The notes under the pieces: generated by a model
The model's input: only the letters and a program-made list of their open reading frames with translations
Database searches by the model: none
What the model was told of the DNA's origin: nothing
In this document: in pieces, positions 1-8,500 of the stretch
Numbering within the stretch: position 1 is the first letter of the stretch
Layout of the letters: each line of letters begins with the position of its first letter
Origin: JADCRZ01 sp037718865
GTDB taxonomy: Bacteria > Bacteroidota > Bacteroidia > Chitinophagales > Chitinophagaceae
Reading direction: 5' to 3'
Assembly (NCBI GenBank): GCA_037718865.1
Contig: JBBJMP010000021.1
Coordinates: 49,204-113,203 of the forward strand
Length of the DNA stretch: 64,000 nt
Translations under genes and position numbers: made by a program

Positions 1-652
1 AACAAAAATGACAGGGAGGTCTGTCTCCAAGTTGTTTGGTTATAATAGATAACCGGGAAGGAATGATCTTTATGCCCCTCTTCTCTGCAGCATTTTTTAT
101 TAACAGTTCATACGCCCGCGGTTTCGGCGGCGGCATAAATATACCATCAGGTTCGTTGTGAATATTTTCAACAGTACCAAAGATGCCGATCATCTGATCC
201 ACACGGTCATAATACGGTTTTACGTCTTCATAACCAATAGGCCAGTCATCTCCCAGGCCGTCTATGCCTTTTCGCTTAAAGTCATTGGGGCCAAATCTAA
301 GAGAAATCCTTCCCCAGTGATTAGTGCGGCCTCCCAGCATCCTGCTCCTGAACCATTCGAACTTTGAATTCCCTTTCTGGGTGTAAGGTTCGCCTTCCAC
401 TTCCCATCCGCCCCAGGCCGCATCATAAGCACCGAAGTTTTTATATTTTCCCGCGGCACCACGCCTGGGCGATTCATAGTTCCATTTGAACATGTCTCCC
501 TGTGCTGAGTCATAATTTGGCCCGGCTTCAAGTACCAGCACCTCCAGCCCGTTGTCAGCCAGCACCTTGGCGGCCATTCCGCCACCCGCACCGGAACCTA
601 CGATCACAGCATCATAAACTTTGGCTTGTTTTTTAATTTGATAGTAACCCAT
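1..652 (-). CDS. GMC-family FAD oxidoreductase, N-terminal part (gene runs off the window)
   Basis: The reverse strand reads without a stop from an ATG at 652 to the window edge, giving 217 residues. The start MGYYQIKK is followed by a beta strand and the FAD-binding motif GSGAGGGMAA (residues about 19-28), then an acidic strand end in LVLEAGPNYD. Further on, SRMLGGRTNHWGR is the typical GMC loop that positions the flavin. These features fit the glucose-methanol-choline oxidoreductases, which oxidise alcohol or sugar hydroxyls. There is no signal peptide at this start. The C-terminal catalytic domain with the His/Asn pair lies outside the window, so the substrate cannot be told. In Bacteroidota such proteins often work with a small gluconate-2-dehydrogenase-type subunit, which is not visible here. 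The family call is secure; the substrate is unknown. Confidence 0.88.
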   Translation of the reverse strand, partial: MGYYQIKKQAKVYDAVIVGSGAGGGMAAKVLADNGLEVLVLEAGPNYDSAQGDMFKWNYESPRRGAAGKYKNFGAYDAAWGGWEVEGEPYTQKGNSKFEWFRSRMLGGRTNHWGRISLRFGPNDFKRKGIDGLGDDWPIGYEDVKPYYDRVDQMIGIFGTVENIHNEPDGIFMPPPKPRAYELLIKNAAEKRGIKIIPSRLSIITKQLGDRPPCHFC

Positions 653-790
653 ATGGCTGTTGCAATTTAATAAAGGAAATATAAATGTAATTATTTTGAC
701 GATACAACTGGCGCAAGGCTCATTTAATTTCAATACTAAATTCAGCGTTCAAACCTTAAACCTGAATGCTTCTGTTATGCTTTACAGACA

Positions 791-1288
791 TCAGAAATTC
801 ATATCATCGGCGCTGGGGCCATAACTGCCAGGTATGGGTATATTCAATAAACGAAGATAAACGCCCAGTTGTGCCCGGTGATGGCTGGTCTGGCTAAATG
901 AATGGCGTATGAGCTCATACTTTGTGTAAACGCCATGTATATGCTCACCGGTGCGCAGTGTCCAGTTTGGAAGCAGATCTTCTTCTGTAGCTGCACTCAA
1001 TGAAGACTTTCCGCTTTCATAGGATTTTTCAAAGAGATCCAGCAACTCGCTGGTGTTGTTGATCGCTGTAGGATTGTAGGGAGCGCTTGCAAAATCAAGC
1101 TCTGTGGTATTAAATCCCATAGTGATCCATGAGGGTAGTTCCACAATATGCGTGGCTAGCTGAATCATACTCATGCTTTTTTCATGAGGCTTCCAGTCAT
1201 ACTTATCGTTGGGAACAAGTGCTAGCATTTTGCGTGTTGTCACTGCTTCCTGATCCAGTTCTTTAAGCAATAATGGAATAATTTGCAT
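791..1288 (-). CDS. DinB-family (DinB_2-like) protein
   Basis: 165 residues, all-alpha. The N-terminus (residues 1-25, LLLKELDQEAVTTRKML) and the segment DYDWKPHEKSMSMIQLATHIVELPSW around residues 28-54 (as written in the protein, KYDWKPHEKS onward) are typical of DinB_2 proteins, where a first metal-ligand histidine (H47) lies in the second helix. A second histidine cluster (H129, H136/H137 followed by RAQ) matches the HxxQ end of the family motif. DinB-fold proteins are metal-binding four-helix bundles. Many are thiol-dependent transferases or damage-inducible proteins without known substrate. It sits alone, with 105 bp upstream to the mutase gene on the same strand. Function is not predictable beyond the fold. 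Confidence 0.82.
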   Translation of the reverse strand: MQIIPLLLKELDQEAVTTRKMLALVPNDKYDWKPHEKSMSMIQLATHIVELPSWITMGFNTTELDFASAPYNPTAINNTSELLDLFEKSYESGKSSLSAATEEDLLPNWTLRTGEHIHGVYTKYELIRHSFSQTSHHRAQLGVYLRLLNIPIPGSYGPSADDMNF

Positions 1289-1393
1289 GGCTATTATTTT
1301 GATGATACTGCAAAGAAAACGTACATTATGTAAATCTGGCGATTGAATTTTAAAAATAATATGAGATTGAAGTAAATCGTAGAAATTACGACT

Positions 1394-2956
1394 TTAGGGT
1401 TTATATTCACCATACACTTCCCGCAAAGTGTCGGCAATCTCCCCTAACGTACAAAAATTTTCGACAGCTTCAATAACGGCGGGCATCAAATTTTCATCAC
1501 CCGCTGCTTTATCATTAATGCTTTGTAAAAGAGAATCACATTTACCCGGGTCCCTCCTGGTTCGCAGCAAAGCCAGCTTTTCGGTTTGTACCTGCCGGAT
1601 CGAATCATCGATTCTGAAACCCGCGATGCCGTTTATCTGTTCAGATTTGAACGTATTAACACCGACAATGATTTTTTGACCATTTTCAATCTGCCGCTGG
1701 TATTCGTAGGCGCTCCGTGCTATCTCATCCTGGATGAAACCCTGGTTTATGGCATTTACGCTGCCTCCCATAGCGTCGATCCTGGCGATGAGAAAAAAGG
1801 CCTTCTGCTCCACTTCGTCCGTTAAAGATTCAACGTAATAACTGCCGGCCAGCGGATCCGCCGTATCTGCCACACCGCTTTCATATCCAATGATCTGTTG
1901 GGTACGCAGGGCGATTTTGGCCGCTTCTTCGGTAGGCAGACTTAATGCTTCGTCATATCCGTTGGTATGTAGCGACTGAGTACCGCCCAACACAGCTGAT
2001 AAGGTTTGGATCGTTACCCTGGAAATATTATTAAGAGGTTGCTGGGCCGTTAAAGTACTGCCACCGGTTTGAGTGTGAAAGCGTAACATCATCGCTTTAG
2101 GATCAGTCGCACCAAGGTCCTTCATGATCTTAGCCCACATTCTGCGAGCTGCCCGGAATTTAGCCACTTCTTCAAACAGGTTGTTGTGTGCATTAAAAAA
2201 AAAGGAAAGGCGTTTGCCAAAGACATTGATGTCTAATCCTTTTTCAATGGCGGCCTGCACATAAGCTTTACCATTGCTCAAGGTAAAAGCAATTTCCTGC
2301 ACAGCGGTACTTCCTGCCTCCCGGATATGATAACCTGAAATAGAGATCGTGTTCCATTTGGGTAATTCAAGGCTGCACCATTCAAATATATCCGTGATGA
2401 TGCGCATGGAAGGTTTAGGCGGGTATATATATGTGCCTCTTGCAGCGTATTCTTTAAGTATATCATTTTGAATGGTGCCCGTGATCTTTGTCAGATCAGC
2501 ACCTTGCTTTTTGGCCTGGGCGACATATAGGGCCAGCAGGATGAACCCGGTGGCATTGATCGTCATAGAAGTGGATACTTTTTCCAGGATGATGTTGTCA
2601 AACAGCGTTTCCATATCCATAATCGAGTCAATAGCAACACCTACTTTCCCTACTTCTCCTTCAGCCATCGGATGGTCGCTATCGTATCCGATTTGAGTAG
2701 GTAGATCGAAGGCAACGCTTAAACCCATTACCCCATGTTCGAGCAGGTAATGATAGCGTTTGTTGCTTTCTTCTGCGGTACTGAACCCGGCATACTGGCG
2801 CATGGTCCACAGTTTACCCCGGTACATATCCGGTTGAACCCCACGGGTATAAGGGAATTCGCCGGGTAGTTCATCCAATGGCATTTTTAGCGTTGACGGA
2901 GTATAAACCGGTTTTATTTCGATGCCCGAATCGGTGTACGTTTTTTTCTCTGTCAT
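1394..2956 (-). CDS. Methylmalonyl-CoA mutase family protein, large (TIM-barrel) subunit without B12 domain
   Basis: 520 residues covering only the substrate-binding barrel of B12-dependent acyl-CoA mutases. TMRQYAGFSTAEESN (residues 51-65), SVAFDLPTQIGYDSDHP (80-96), SISGYHIREAG (204-214) and RLSFFFNAHNN are family signatures. Tyr55, Arg173 and His210 line up with Tyr89, Arg207 and His244 of Propionibacterium methylmalonyl-CoA mutase. Isobutyryl-CoA mutases have Phe and Gln at the first two positions, so the residues favour methylmalonyl-CoA/succinyl-CoA. The protein ends just after the barrel (GEIADTLREVYGEYKP), so the cobalamin-binding domain with its DxHxxG motif must come from a separate gene, as in the split archaeal and IcmA/IcmB enzymes. 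No such gene, and no MeaB/ArgK chaperone, lies in the window. Confidence 0.93.
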   Translation of the reverse strand: MTEKKTYTDSGIEIKPVYTPSTLKMPLDELPGEFPYTRGVQPDMYRGKLWTMRQYAGFSTAEESNKRYHYLLEHGVMGLSVAFDLPTQIGYDSDHPMAEGEVGKVGVAIDSIMDMETLFDNIILEKVSTSMTINATGFILLALYVAQAKKQGADLTKITGTIQNDILKEYAARGTYIYPPKPSMRIITDIFEWCSLELPKWNTISISGYHIREAGSTAVQEIAFTLSNGKAYVQAAIEKGLDINVFGKRLSFFFNAHNNLFEEVAKFRAARRMWAKIMKDLGATDPKAMMLRFHTQTGGSTLTAQQPLNNISRVTIQTLSAVLGGTQSLHTNGYDEALSLPTEEAAKIALRTQQIIGYESGVADTADPLAGSYYVESLTDEVEQKAFFLIARIDAMGGSVNAINQGFIQDEIARSAYEYQRQIENGQKIIVGVNTFKSEQINGIAGFRIDDSIRQVQTEKLALLRTRRDPGKCDSLLQSINDKAAGDENLMPAVIEAVENFCTLGEIADTLREVYGEYKP

Positions 2957-3041
2957 AAAAAGCGTTGAGTATTACAGGGATCAGTAATTAAATTGTGCCG
3001 GCAACTACAATGCAAAACCGACTTTTAGGAACGCCAACTGC

Positions 3042-3551
3042 TCACATCAATTTTTTTGCCTCGTAACTTAAGGCATCAGCAACGATGTGGTGCAAAGAGG
3101 CTTTCGGATTTTCAACCAGTAACTCTATAAGACTTTTATTAAGCTCTGCTCCGGTGGCGTTAGCTGGTAAAAAGGATGTGACCTGGTTTACAATGAGTAT
3201 ATTCTGCTCTTTAAGATTGCGCACGGCTTCCCATGCTTCAGGACTTACATAAATCTGCTGGGTGATATTGTGTTCGTATTCCTGTTTAATCGTTTGGGTG
3301 AGCAGCATTTGCGTTTCTTTTGCCGACAGGCCTGATTGGTTTAACCTCGTGATCAGATTCGGCAAAGCAATGCGGTCAGTGAGTAACACCAATCTTTCAT
3401 ATGCCTGCAATTTTAATGGTAGGGTATTGCCTTGGTCTTTTCTTTTATCCTCAGGATCAAGCGTTTTCTTGTCCCTGAAGTAAAACCAAAGGTATAATGC
3501 GGCAATCACACCGATGATCCCCAGGGGAACCATAATTGAAGAAGTATCCAT
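3042..3551 (-). CDS. Hypothetical protein with one N-terminal membrane anchor
   Basis: 169 residues. Residues 7-26 (MVPLGIIGVIAALYLWFYF) form one membrane helix, followed by a basic/acidic linker (RDKKTLDPEDKRKDQG) and a soluble, mostly helical domain with LKLQAYERLVLLTDRIALPNLITRL. The soluble part probably faces the cytoplasm because the residues right after the helix are positively charged. I recognise no enzymatic motif. Genes of this size with a short anchor and an AYERL-type helical domain occur in other Bacteroidota, but I know no function. It is encoded 85 bp upstream of the mutase gene on the same strand; co-transcription is possible but would not by itself imply a shared role. Confidence 0.72.
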   Translation of the reverse strand: MDTSSIMVPLGIIGVIAALYLWFYFRDKKTLDPEDKRKDQGNTLPLKLQAYERLVLLTDRIALPNLITRLNQSGLSAKETQMLLTQTIKQEYEHNITQQIYVSPEAWEAVRNLKEQNILIVNQVTSFLPANATGAELNKSLIELLVENPKASLHHIVADALSYEAKKLM

Positions 3552-3798
3552 AACGCTGTTATTGCTGCAAATTTACTGTTTCAGGGTTATGGATACATTT
3601 TAATATTACCCGAGGGATAATATCCACTCCAGCCAAGGGATTGTAACGCTACACTAAACCTACCCCTTTGCCTGGCATTTTGCGGTTGGCTATAAAATAG
3701 CGAACTTCGCAGCTGATTTTGACAGATGATTCATGTTCACAATTTGCGGTTGTTGATAAAGGTTCACACCATTAGCCTCCGGAAAAAAATATAAAGTT

Positions 3799-4143
3799 AT
3801 GGTAACAACGATAAGTTCTCCAGTTATATTAACTGATAATGCAGTAGCGCAGATAAAAAGACTGATGGCTGCCGAAGGATTTGATGATCGGCAGGTGCTG
3901 AGAGTAGGCGTTAAAGGAGGAGGCTGCTCGGGGATGACCTATGTGCTTGGTTTTGATGAAAAAAAGGACAATGATGAAGTATTCGACTTCAACGGGCTTG
4001 AAGTTATTATGAATAAAGCACAGGGAATATATCTGATGGGCATGGAAATCGACTGGCAGGATGGATTGAATTCGAGAGGATTTACCTTTTCAAACCCCAA
4101 TGCCAGCAAAACCTGTGGCTGTGGTACTTCTTTTGCGGTTTAA
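3799..4143 (+). CDS. IscA/ErpA/HesB-type iron-sulfur cluster assembly protein
   Basis: 114 residues, the usual length of A-type Fe-S carriers. The three conserved cysteines are present: C43 in GGGCSGMTY and C106/C108 in the C-terminal TCGCGTSF. The start ILTDNAVAQIKRLM is the family's N-terminal helix. A-type proteins bind a [2Fe-2S] or [4Fe-4S] cluster between protomers and hand it to client apoproteins in the cytoplasm. The gene stands alone and is followed by a clear terminator, so it is probably monocistronic. Whether it corresponds to IscA, ErpA or SufA cannot be decided from sequence alone, as no suf or isc genes are next to it. Confidence 0.95.
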   Translation: MVTTISSPVILTDNAVAQIKRLMAAEGFDDRQVLRVGVKGGGCSGMTYVLGFDEKKDNDEVFDFNGLEVIMNKAQGIYLMGMEIDWQDGLNSRGFTFSNPNASKTCGCGTSFAV

Positions 4144-4167
4144 TTTTTTAAAATATAACAAGATGAT

Positions 4168-4196
4168 AAAACATCCCATACCGGATGTTTTTTTTA
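4168..4196 (+). terminator. Rho-independent terminator after the IscA-type gene
   Basis: The hairpin AAACATCC-CATACC-GGATGTTT (4169-4190) is followed directly by a run of T. It sits 25 bp after the stop codon of the Fe-S protein. Confidence 0.85.
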
Positions 4197-4433
4197 TGGA
4201 AGATTAGAGACCGGATTAATAAGCGCATTAAATACTATCAGCTTTCATTCAACGTTTTAAAGGCTGAACCGATCTCAAACCCATAAACCCTAACCACATG
4301 ATTACTTTTCAGCACATCCCTGTACTGATGCCGATCTTCATTTCTACCTGACAGTCGTTTTTTTTGACATTTATCAATTCGACTGATTACTGCAAAACGA
4401 TATTTTGTACAGGCATCCTTTAAACAAATCTGC

Positions 4434-6437
4434 ATGAAACCTCTTTATTTATTATTGACCGGACTAACGCTTATCACTTCCTTACACTTTTCGTACGCAC
4501 AAGACAAGTCACCTGTGAAATATGGTAAAGTAACAGCCGAAGACTTCGACCTTTCCAAATATACTTTTGACAGCAGTGCCAGCGCTGTGATTATTTCAGA
4601 TGTTGGCAATTCGTCTTTCATAGGAAATGATAAAGGTTGGTTCTCGCTGAATTTTAAGCGTCAGCAGCGGATAAAGATCATAAATAAAACGGGATTCGAA
4701 GCAGCCAGTATTACGATTCCCCTCTATTTTAACGGCAAGGCAGAAGAGAAACTGGAAAACCTTAAAGCGGTTACCTATAACCTGGAGAATGGAAAAATAA
4801 CCGAGACTAAACTGGAAAGCAGCGCTGTTTTTAAAGATAAGCTCAGCAAAAATATAGTGTTACGTAAATTCACATTTCCGGCTGTTAAAGAGGGTTCCAT
4901 TATTGAATACTCGTATAATGTCGAGTCTGATTTCCTGGACAATTTACAGCACTGGACCTTTCAGCACGACTATCCCTGTATCTGGAGCGAATATGAAGTG
5001 AGGATTCCCCAGTTTTTCGGGTACGTATTTTTAAATCAGGGATATAAAAAATTTCATGTAAACAATAATACTACTTCTTTTCAGGCATATCGTATCATAC
5101 AGGAGGGCGCAGCAATGCAGAGTGAATATGTTACCGTCAATGCAAATGTGGTGGTCAACCGGTGGGTTCAGAAAGATGTTCCTGCTCTGAAAGAGGAAAG
5201 TTTCACCTCTTCTTTGGACAATCACATATCAAAAATTGAATTTCAATTATCCGAATACCGGCATCCCCTTACACCCAGGCAATTTATGGGAAACTGGATT
5301 ACAGTAAATGAAAAGCTGATGAAGGATGAAGAGTTCGGAGCGCCTTTGCTCGTTAAAAATAACTGGCTTGATGATGCAATGAAAACGATCATTGGGAAAG
5401 CCGGATCCCCGCTTGAGAAGGCAATGCTCATTTACACCTTTGTCAGGGACAATTTTACCTGTACTAATTATTACGCAAAATACCTTTCCAATAATTTGAA
5501 AACCATTTTCAAATCCAGGAATGGCAATGTGGCCGATATTAACCTGTTGCTTGTGGCCATGCTTCGCCACGAAAATATTGATGTCGATCCCGTATTGCTA
5601 AGTACACGCGATCATGGGTATACGAATGAACTGTACCCACTAATGAACCAATACAATTATGTAATCGCAGAAGTGAGGATCGATAATACGCTTCATTACC
5701 TCGATGCTACGCATTCACTGGGTTTTGGAAAACTTGGTGCAAATTGTTATAACGGCCATGCCAGGGTGATAGGATCAAGTCCGAGGCCGGTCTATTTTGA
5801 TGCTGATTCATTAGTTGAAAGAAAGATTACTTCCATTTTTATGATCTACGATGAAAAAGAAGGGCTTAGTGGTAGAATGCAAACCATTTTTGGTTATACT
5901 GAATCACAGGGAGTACGGGAAAAAATAAAAACCAGTGGAGAAGCTGATTTTATAAAAGGATTGAAGTCGGCCAGCACTGAGCTCGACATCAGGGAAGCCG
6001 GTATAGATTCTTTAAAAAAACTCGAGCAGCCTGTAATGGTTTATTGCGATTTTAAGATGAAGATGGATGAAGATATTATTTATTTTAACCCGGTAATGGT
6101 GGAAGGATATAAAGAAAATCTTTTCAAAGCCGCAGAAAGATTCTACCCGGTTGAAATGCCTTATGCGTTTGACGAAACCTTTGTTTTGAACATGGAAATA
6201 CCGAAAGATTATACGGTTGAAGAACTTCCCCGCTCAGCAAAGGTTTCGTTCAATGAAAATGAAGGCTCGTTTGAATATATGATCGCAAAACAGAACGACC
6301 GTGTCCAACTGCGTTCAAGGGTAGTACTAAAAAAGGCCTATTTCACTCCTGAAGAGTATGCATCATTACGCGAATTTTATGGTTACGTAGTAAAAAAACA
6401 CAGCGAACAAATTGTATTTAAAAAGATAAAACATTAA
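4434..6437 (+). CDS. Secreted DUF3857 protein with a degenerate transglutaminase-like domain
   Basis: 667 residues. A signal peptide (about 1-22, ending SYAQ) is followed by a DUF3857 beta-rich domain (about 60-250) and a transglutaminase-like core (about 300-430). The position of the catalytic cysteine reads RNGNVADINLL, so residue 365 is Asn instead of Cys. The histidine position reads QYNYVIAEV, with Tyr or Asn instead of His. Only the Asp of YLDAT (D424) is kept. The protein is therefore probably not a working protease or transglutaminase. Its stop codon abuts the ATG of the next gene, which encodes a relative with the catalytic Cys intact, so the two are surely co-expressed and may act together in the periplasm. 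The true substrate is unknown. Confidence 0.86.
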   Translation: MKPLYLLLTGLTLITSLHFSYAQDKSPVKYGKVTAEDFDLSKYTFDSSASAVIISDVGNSSFIGNDKGWFSLNFKRQQRIKIINKTGFEAASITIPLYFNGKAEEKLENLKAVTYNLENGKITETKLESSAVFKDKLSKNIVLRKFTFPAVKEGSIIEYSYNVESDFLDNLQHWTFQHDYPCIWSEYEVRIPQFFGYVFLNQGYKKFHVNNNTTSFQAYRIIQEGAAMQSEYVTVNANVVVNRWVQKDVPALKEESFTSSLDNHISKIEFQLSEYRHPLTPRQFMGNWITVNEKLMKDEEFGAPLLVKNNWLDDAMKTIIGKAGSPLEKAMLIYTFVRDNFTCTNYYAKYLSNNLKTIFKSRNGNVADINLLLVAMLRHENIDVDPVLLSTRDHGYTNELYPLMNQYNYVIAEVRIDNTLHYLDATHSLGFGKLGANCYNGHARVIGSSPRPVYFDADSLVERKITSIFMIYDEKEGLSGRMQTIFGYTESQGVREKIKTSGEADFIKGLKSASTELDIREAGIDSLKKLEQPVMVYCDFKMKMDEDIIYFNPVMVEGYKENLFKAAERFYPVEMPYAFDETFVLNMEIPKDYTVEELPRSAKVSFNENEGSFEYMIAKQNDRVQLRSRVVLKKAYFTPEEYASLREFYGYVVKKHSEQIVFKKIKH

Positions 6438-8348
6438 ATGATGAAAAGATTATTTATAATTTTTATACTGGGTGGTATGCTCGGGCAGGCCAGAGCTGGT
6501 GATAGAGACTATGCCGTAAGTAAAATTCCTCCTGCTTTATTAAAGGATGCCAATGCCGTTAAGCGTTTTGAAGATATTCGCTTCGAGGTTATCCATAAAG
6601 GTAAGGCAAGGTATTTTAAGAAGGTTGCATACACCATCCTGAACGAAAGTGGAGATGAGTTTGCTTCATGCTCCGAATATTATGATAAGCTTTTATCGGT
6701 GGAGTCCATTGAAGGCAGGTTGTTTGACGAAACCGGCAAAAAAATTAAAACACTCAAGAAGGCTGAAATACAAGACAGAAGTGGCACAGGCGGAAATGAA
6801 CTGGCTGACGATAACCGGATCAAATTACACCGTTTTTATCAGAAGAGTTACCCATATACCGTGGAATATGAAGTGGAGCTCAAATTTAATCATACCATGT
6901 TTTACCCCGGATGGATACCTCAGGAAGGCGAAAATCTTTCCATAGAATCAGGAAGCATGACCGTGATAATGCCGGAAGGGATTGATTTCCGTTATAAAAC
7001 TTTCAATTTCAAAGAGCAAGCTGTTGTTACCAGCGAAAGATCATCTAAAATCTATACCTGGAAAGTAAATGGGCTGCCTGCTCTTCAACGGGAATTTGCC
7101 TCTCCCAACTGGTATGAAATGACACCGGTTGTATGTATGGGGCCAGTTCAGTTTGCCGTAGAAAATTATGAAGGGACCATGTCTTCCTGGGAGGACTTTG
7201 GCAAATTTGTATATGCGCTAAAAAGCGGGAGGGACCAGTTACCGGCTGATATTAAAAAGACAGTGCATGAATTGACGGACGGACTTTCTGACCCAAGGCA
7301 AAAAATAACGGTTCTTTACGATTTTTTACAAAAAAATTCCAGGTATATAAGTATTCAATTGGGAATAGGAGGATGGCAGCCTTTCAATGCGGAATATGTT
7401 GCAGCTAAACGTTATGGTGATTGTAAAGCTTTAACTAATTATATGTATTCGCTGTTGAAGGAGGCCGGCATTAAATCAACATATACATTGATCAAAGCAG
7501 GAGAGGGCAGAACTTTTTTTATCAGCGATTTTCCTTCATTGCAATTTAATCATGTTATACTCAGCGTGCCCTTGCAAACAGATACCGTTTGGTTAGAATG
7601 TACAAGCCAGACCCTGCCTGCCGGGTATCTTAGTGGTTTTACCAGCAACCGGTACGCCCTGATGGTGGATGAAAACGGTGGCGTGCTGGTAAGAACACCC
7701 AAATACAATCTCAGGGACAACCTGGAGACACGCAACATTCTCGCAGACGTGAATACGGATGGGCACTTAACGGCAAATGTGATAACGGTATACAAGGCCA
7801 GGCAGGAAGATGCGATACATTCTTTAATTAATAATTCCTCCAAAGATAAAGTGCTCGAACATTTAAAAGAAGAAATCGATCTTCCAAATTATGATGTGTT
7901 GAGTTTTACTTATAAGGAAGAAAAGGCCGTTCTTCCTTCCATTACAGAAACCTTGAGTATTAAAGCCAATTATTACGCGCAGGTTTCAGGCAAGAGATTG
8001 TTTTTATCACCCAACATTCTCACTAAAACACATCGCAAACTACCTCCTGATGAAAACCGCAAATTCGATATTGAATTAACTTACGAATATACCGATATAG
8101 ATACAGTAGAAATAAAATTACCGGCAGGGTATGAGCCTGAAGCTATACCCCAAGATATAAAACTGGAAAGCAGGTATGGAAACTATAGTTCTTCTGTTAA
8201 GGTTCTACATGACAGGATTATTTATTTCCGCTCCCTTGAGCAATTCAGCGGACGGTTTCCGGCGAAAGAATATAACGACCTCGTAAAGTTTTATGAACAA
8301 ATATATAAAGCTGACCGCAGCCAGGTAGTGCTCGTAAAAACAAAATAG
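6438..8348 (+). CDS. Secreted DUF3857 and transglutaminase-like protein, catalytic Cys present
   Basis: 636 residues with a signal peptide (about 1-20, cleavage near ARAGD), DUF3857 (about 45-230) and a transglutaminase-like core (about 285-400). Here the motif RYGDCKALTNYMYSLL carries the nucleophile C329, and FNHVILSV carries H372. The third position is Glu (VWLECTS, E387) where Asp is usual. This is the active-looking partner of the upstream gene, from which it is separated by zero bases. Proteins of this build are common in Bacteroidota and are presumed exported thiol hydrolases acting on peptides or envelope material, but no substrate is established. The C-terminal third is a further beta-rich region with no motif I recognise. 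Confidence 0.88.
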   Translation: MMKRLFIIFILGGMLGQARAGDRDYAVSKIPPALLKDANAVKRFEDIRFEVIHKGKARYFKKVAYTILNESGDEFASCSEYYDKLLSVESIEGRLFDETGKKIKTLKKAEIQDRSGTGGNELADDNRIKLHRFYQKSYPYTVEYEVELKFNHTMFYPGWIPQEGENLSIESGSMTVIMPEGIDFRYKTFNFKEQAVVTSERSSKIYTWKVNGLPALQREFASPNWYEMTPVVCMGPVQFAVENYEGTMSSWEDFGKFVYALKSGRDQLPADIKKTVHELTDGLSDPRQKITVLYDFLQKNSRYISIQLGIGGWQPFNAEYVAAKRYGDCKALTNYMYSLLKEAGIKSTYTLIKAGEGRTFFISDFPSLQFNHVILSVPLQTDTVWLECTSQTLPAGYLSGFTSNRYALMVDENGGVLVRTPKYNLRDNLETRNILADVNTDGHLTANVITVYKARQEDAIHSLINNSSKDKVLEHLKEEIDLPNYDVLSFTYKEEKAVLPSITETLSIKANYYAQVSGKRLFLSPNILTKTHRKLPPDENRKFDIELTYEYTDIDTVEIKLPAGYEPEAIPQDIKLESRYGNYSSSVKVLHDRIIYFRSLEQFSGRFPAKEYNDLVKFYEQIYKADRSQVVLVKTK

Positions 8349-8364
8349 GAGCCTATAAGAAGAG

Positions 8365-8460
8365 CCCTTTGTGGTTTCTTTGTTGGCCTTTATGATTTCT
8401 TTGCGGTTATTTTTACCACGAAGAAGGCATAAAGTAAAAGCCGCGAAAACGGCACAAAGG
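8365..8460. repeat. Interspersed CTTTGTGG/CACAAAG repeat, copy 1
   Basis: The stretch is built from CTTTGTGG, TTTCTTTG and the reverse complements CACAAAGG and CACGAAG, with inner arms GGCCTTTATG and GGCATAAAG. It can fold into a long imperfect hairpin. A related copy lies at 38864-38950. It sits between two convergent genes, where it may also help terminate transcription. Such CTTTGTG-type elements are frequent in Bacteroidota intergenic DNA. Confidence 0.65.
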
Positions 8461-8500
8461 ATTAGTTGTCTTAAAAGCCATCCGCACATCCGCACATCAA

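Noticed and set aside
4238..4435. A 65-residue open frame on the minus strand upstream of the DUF3857 gene
   Set aside because: It has no coding character, overlaps the promoter area of the next gene and has no recognisable motif.
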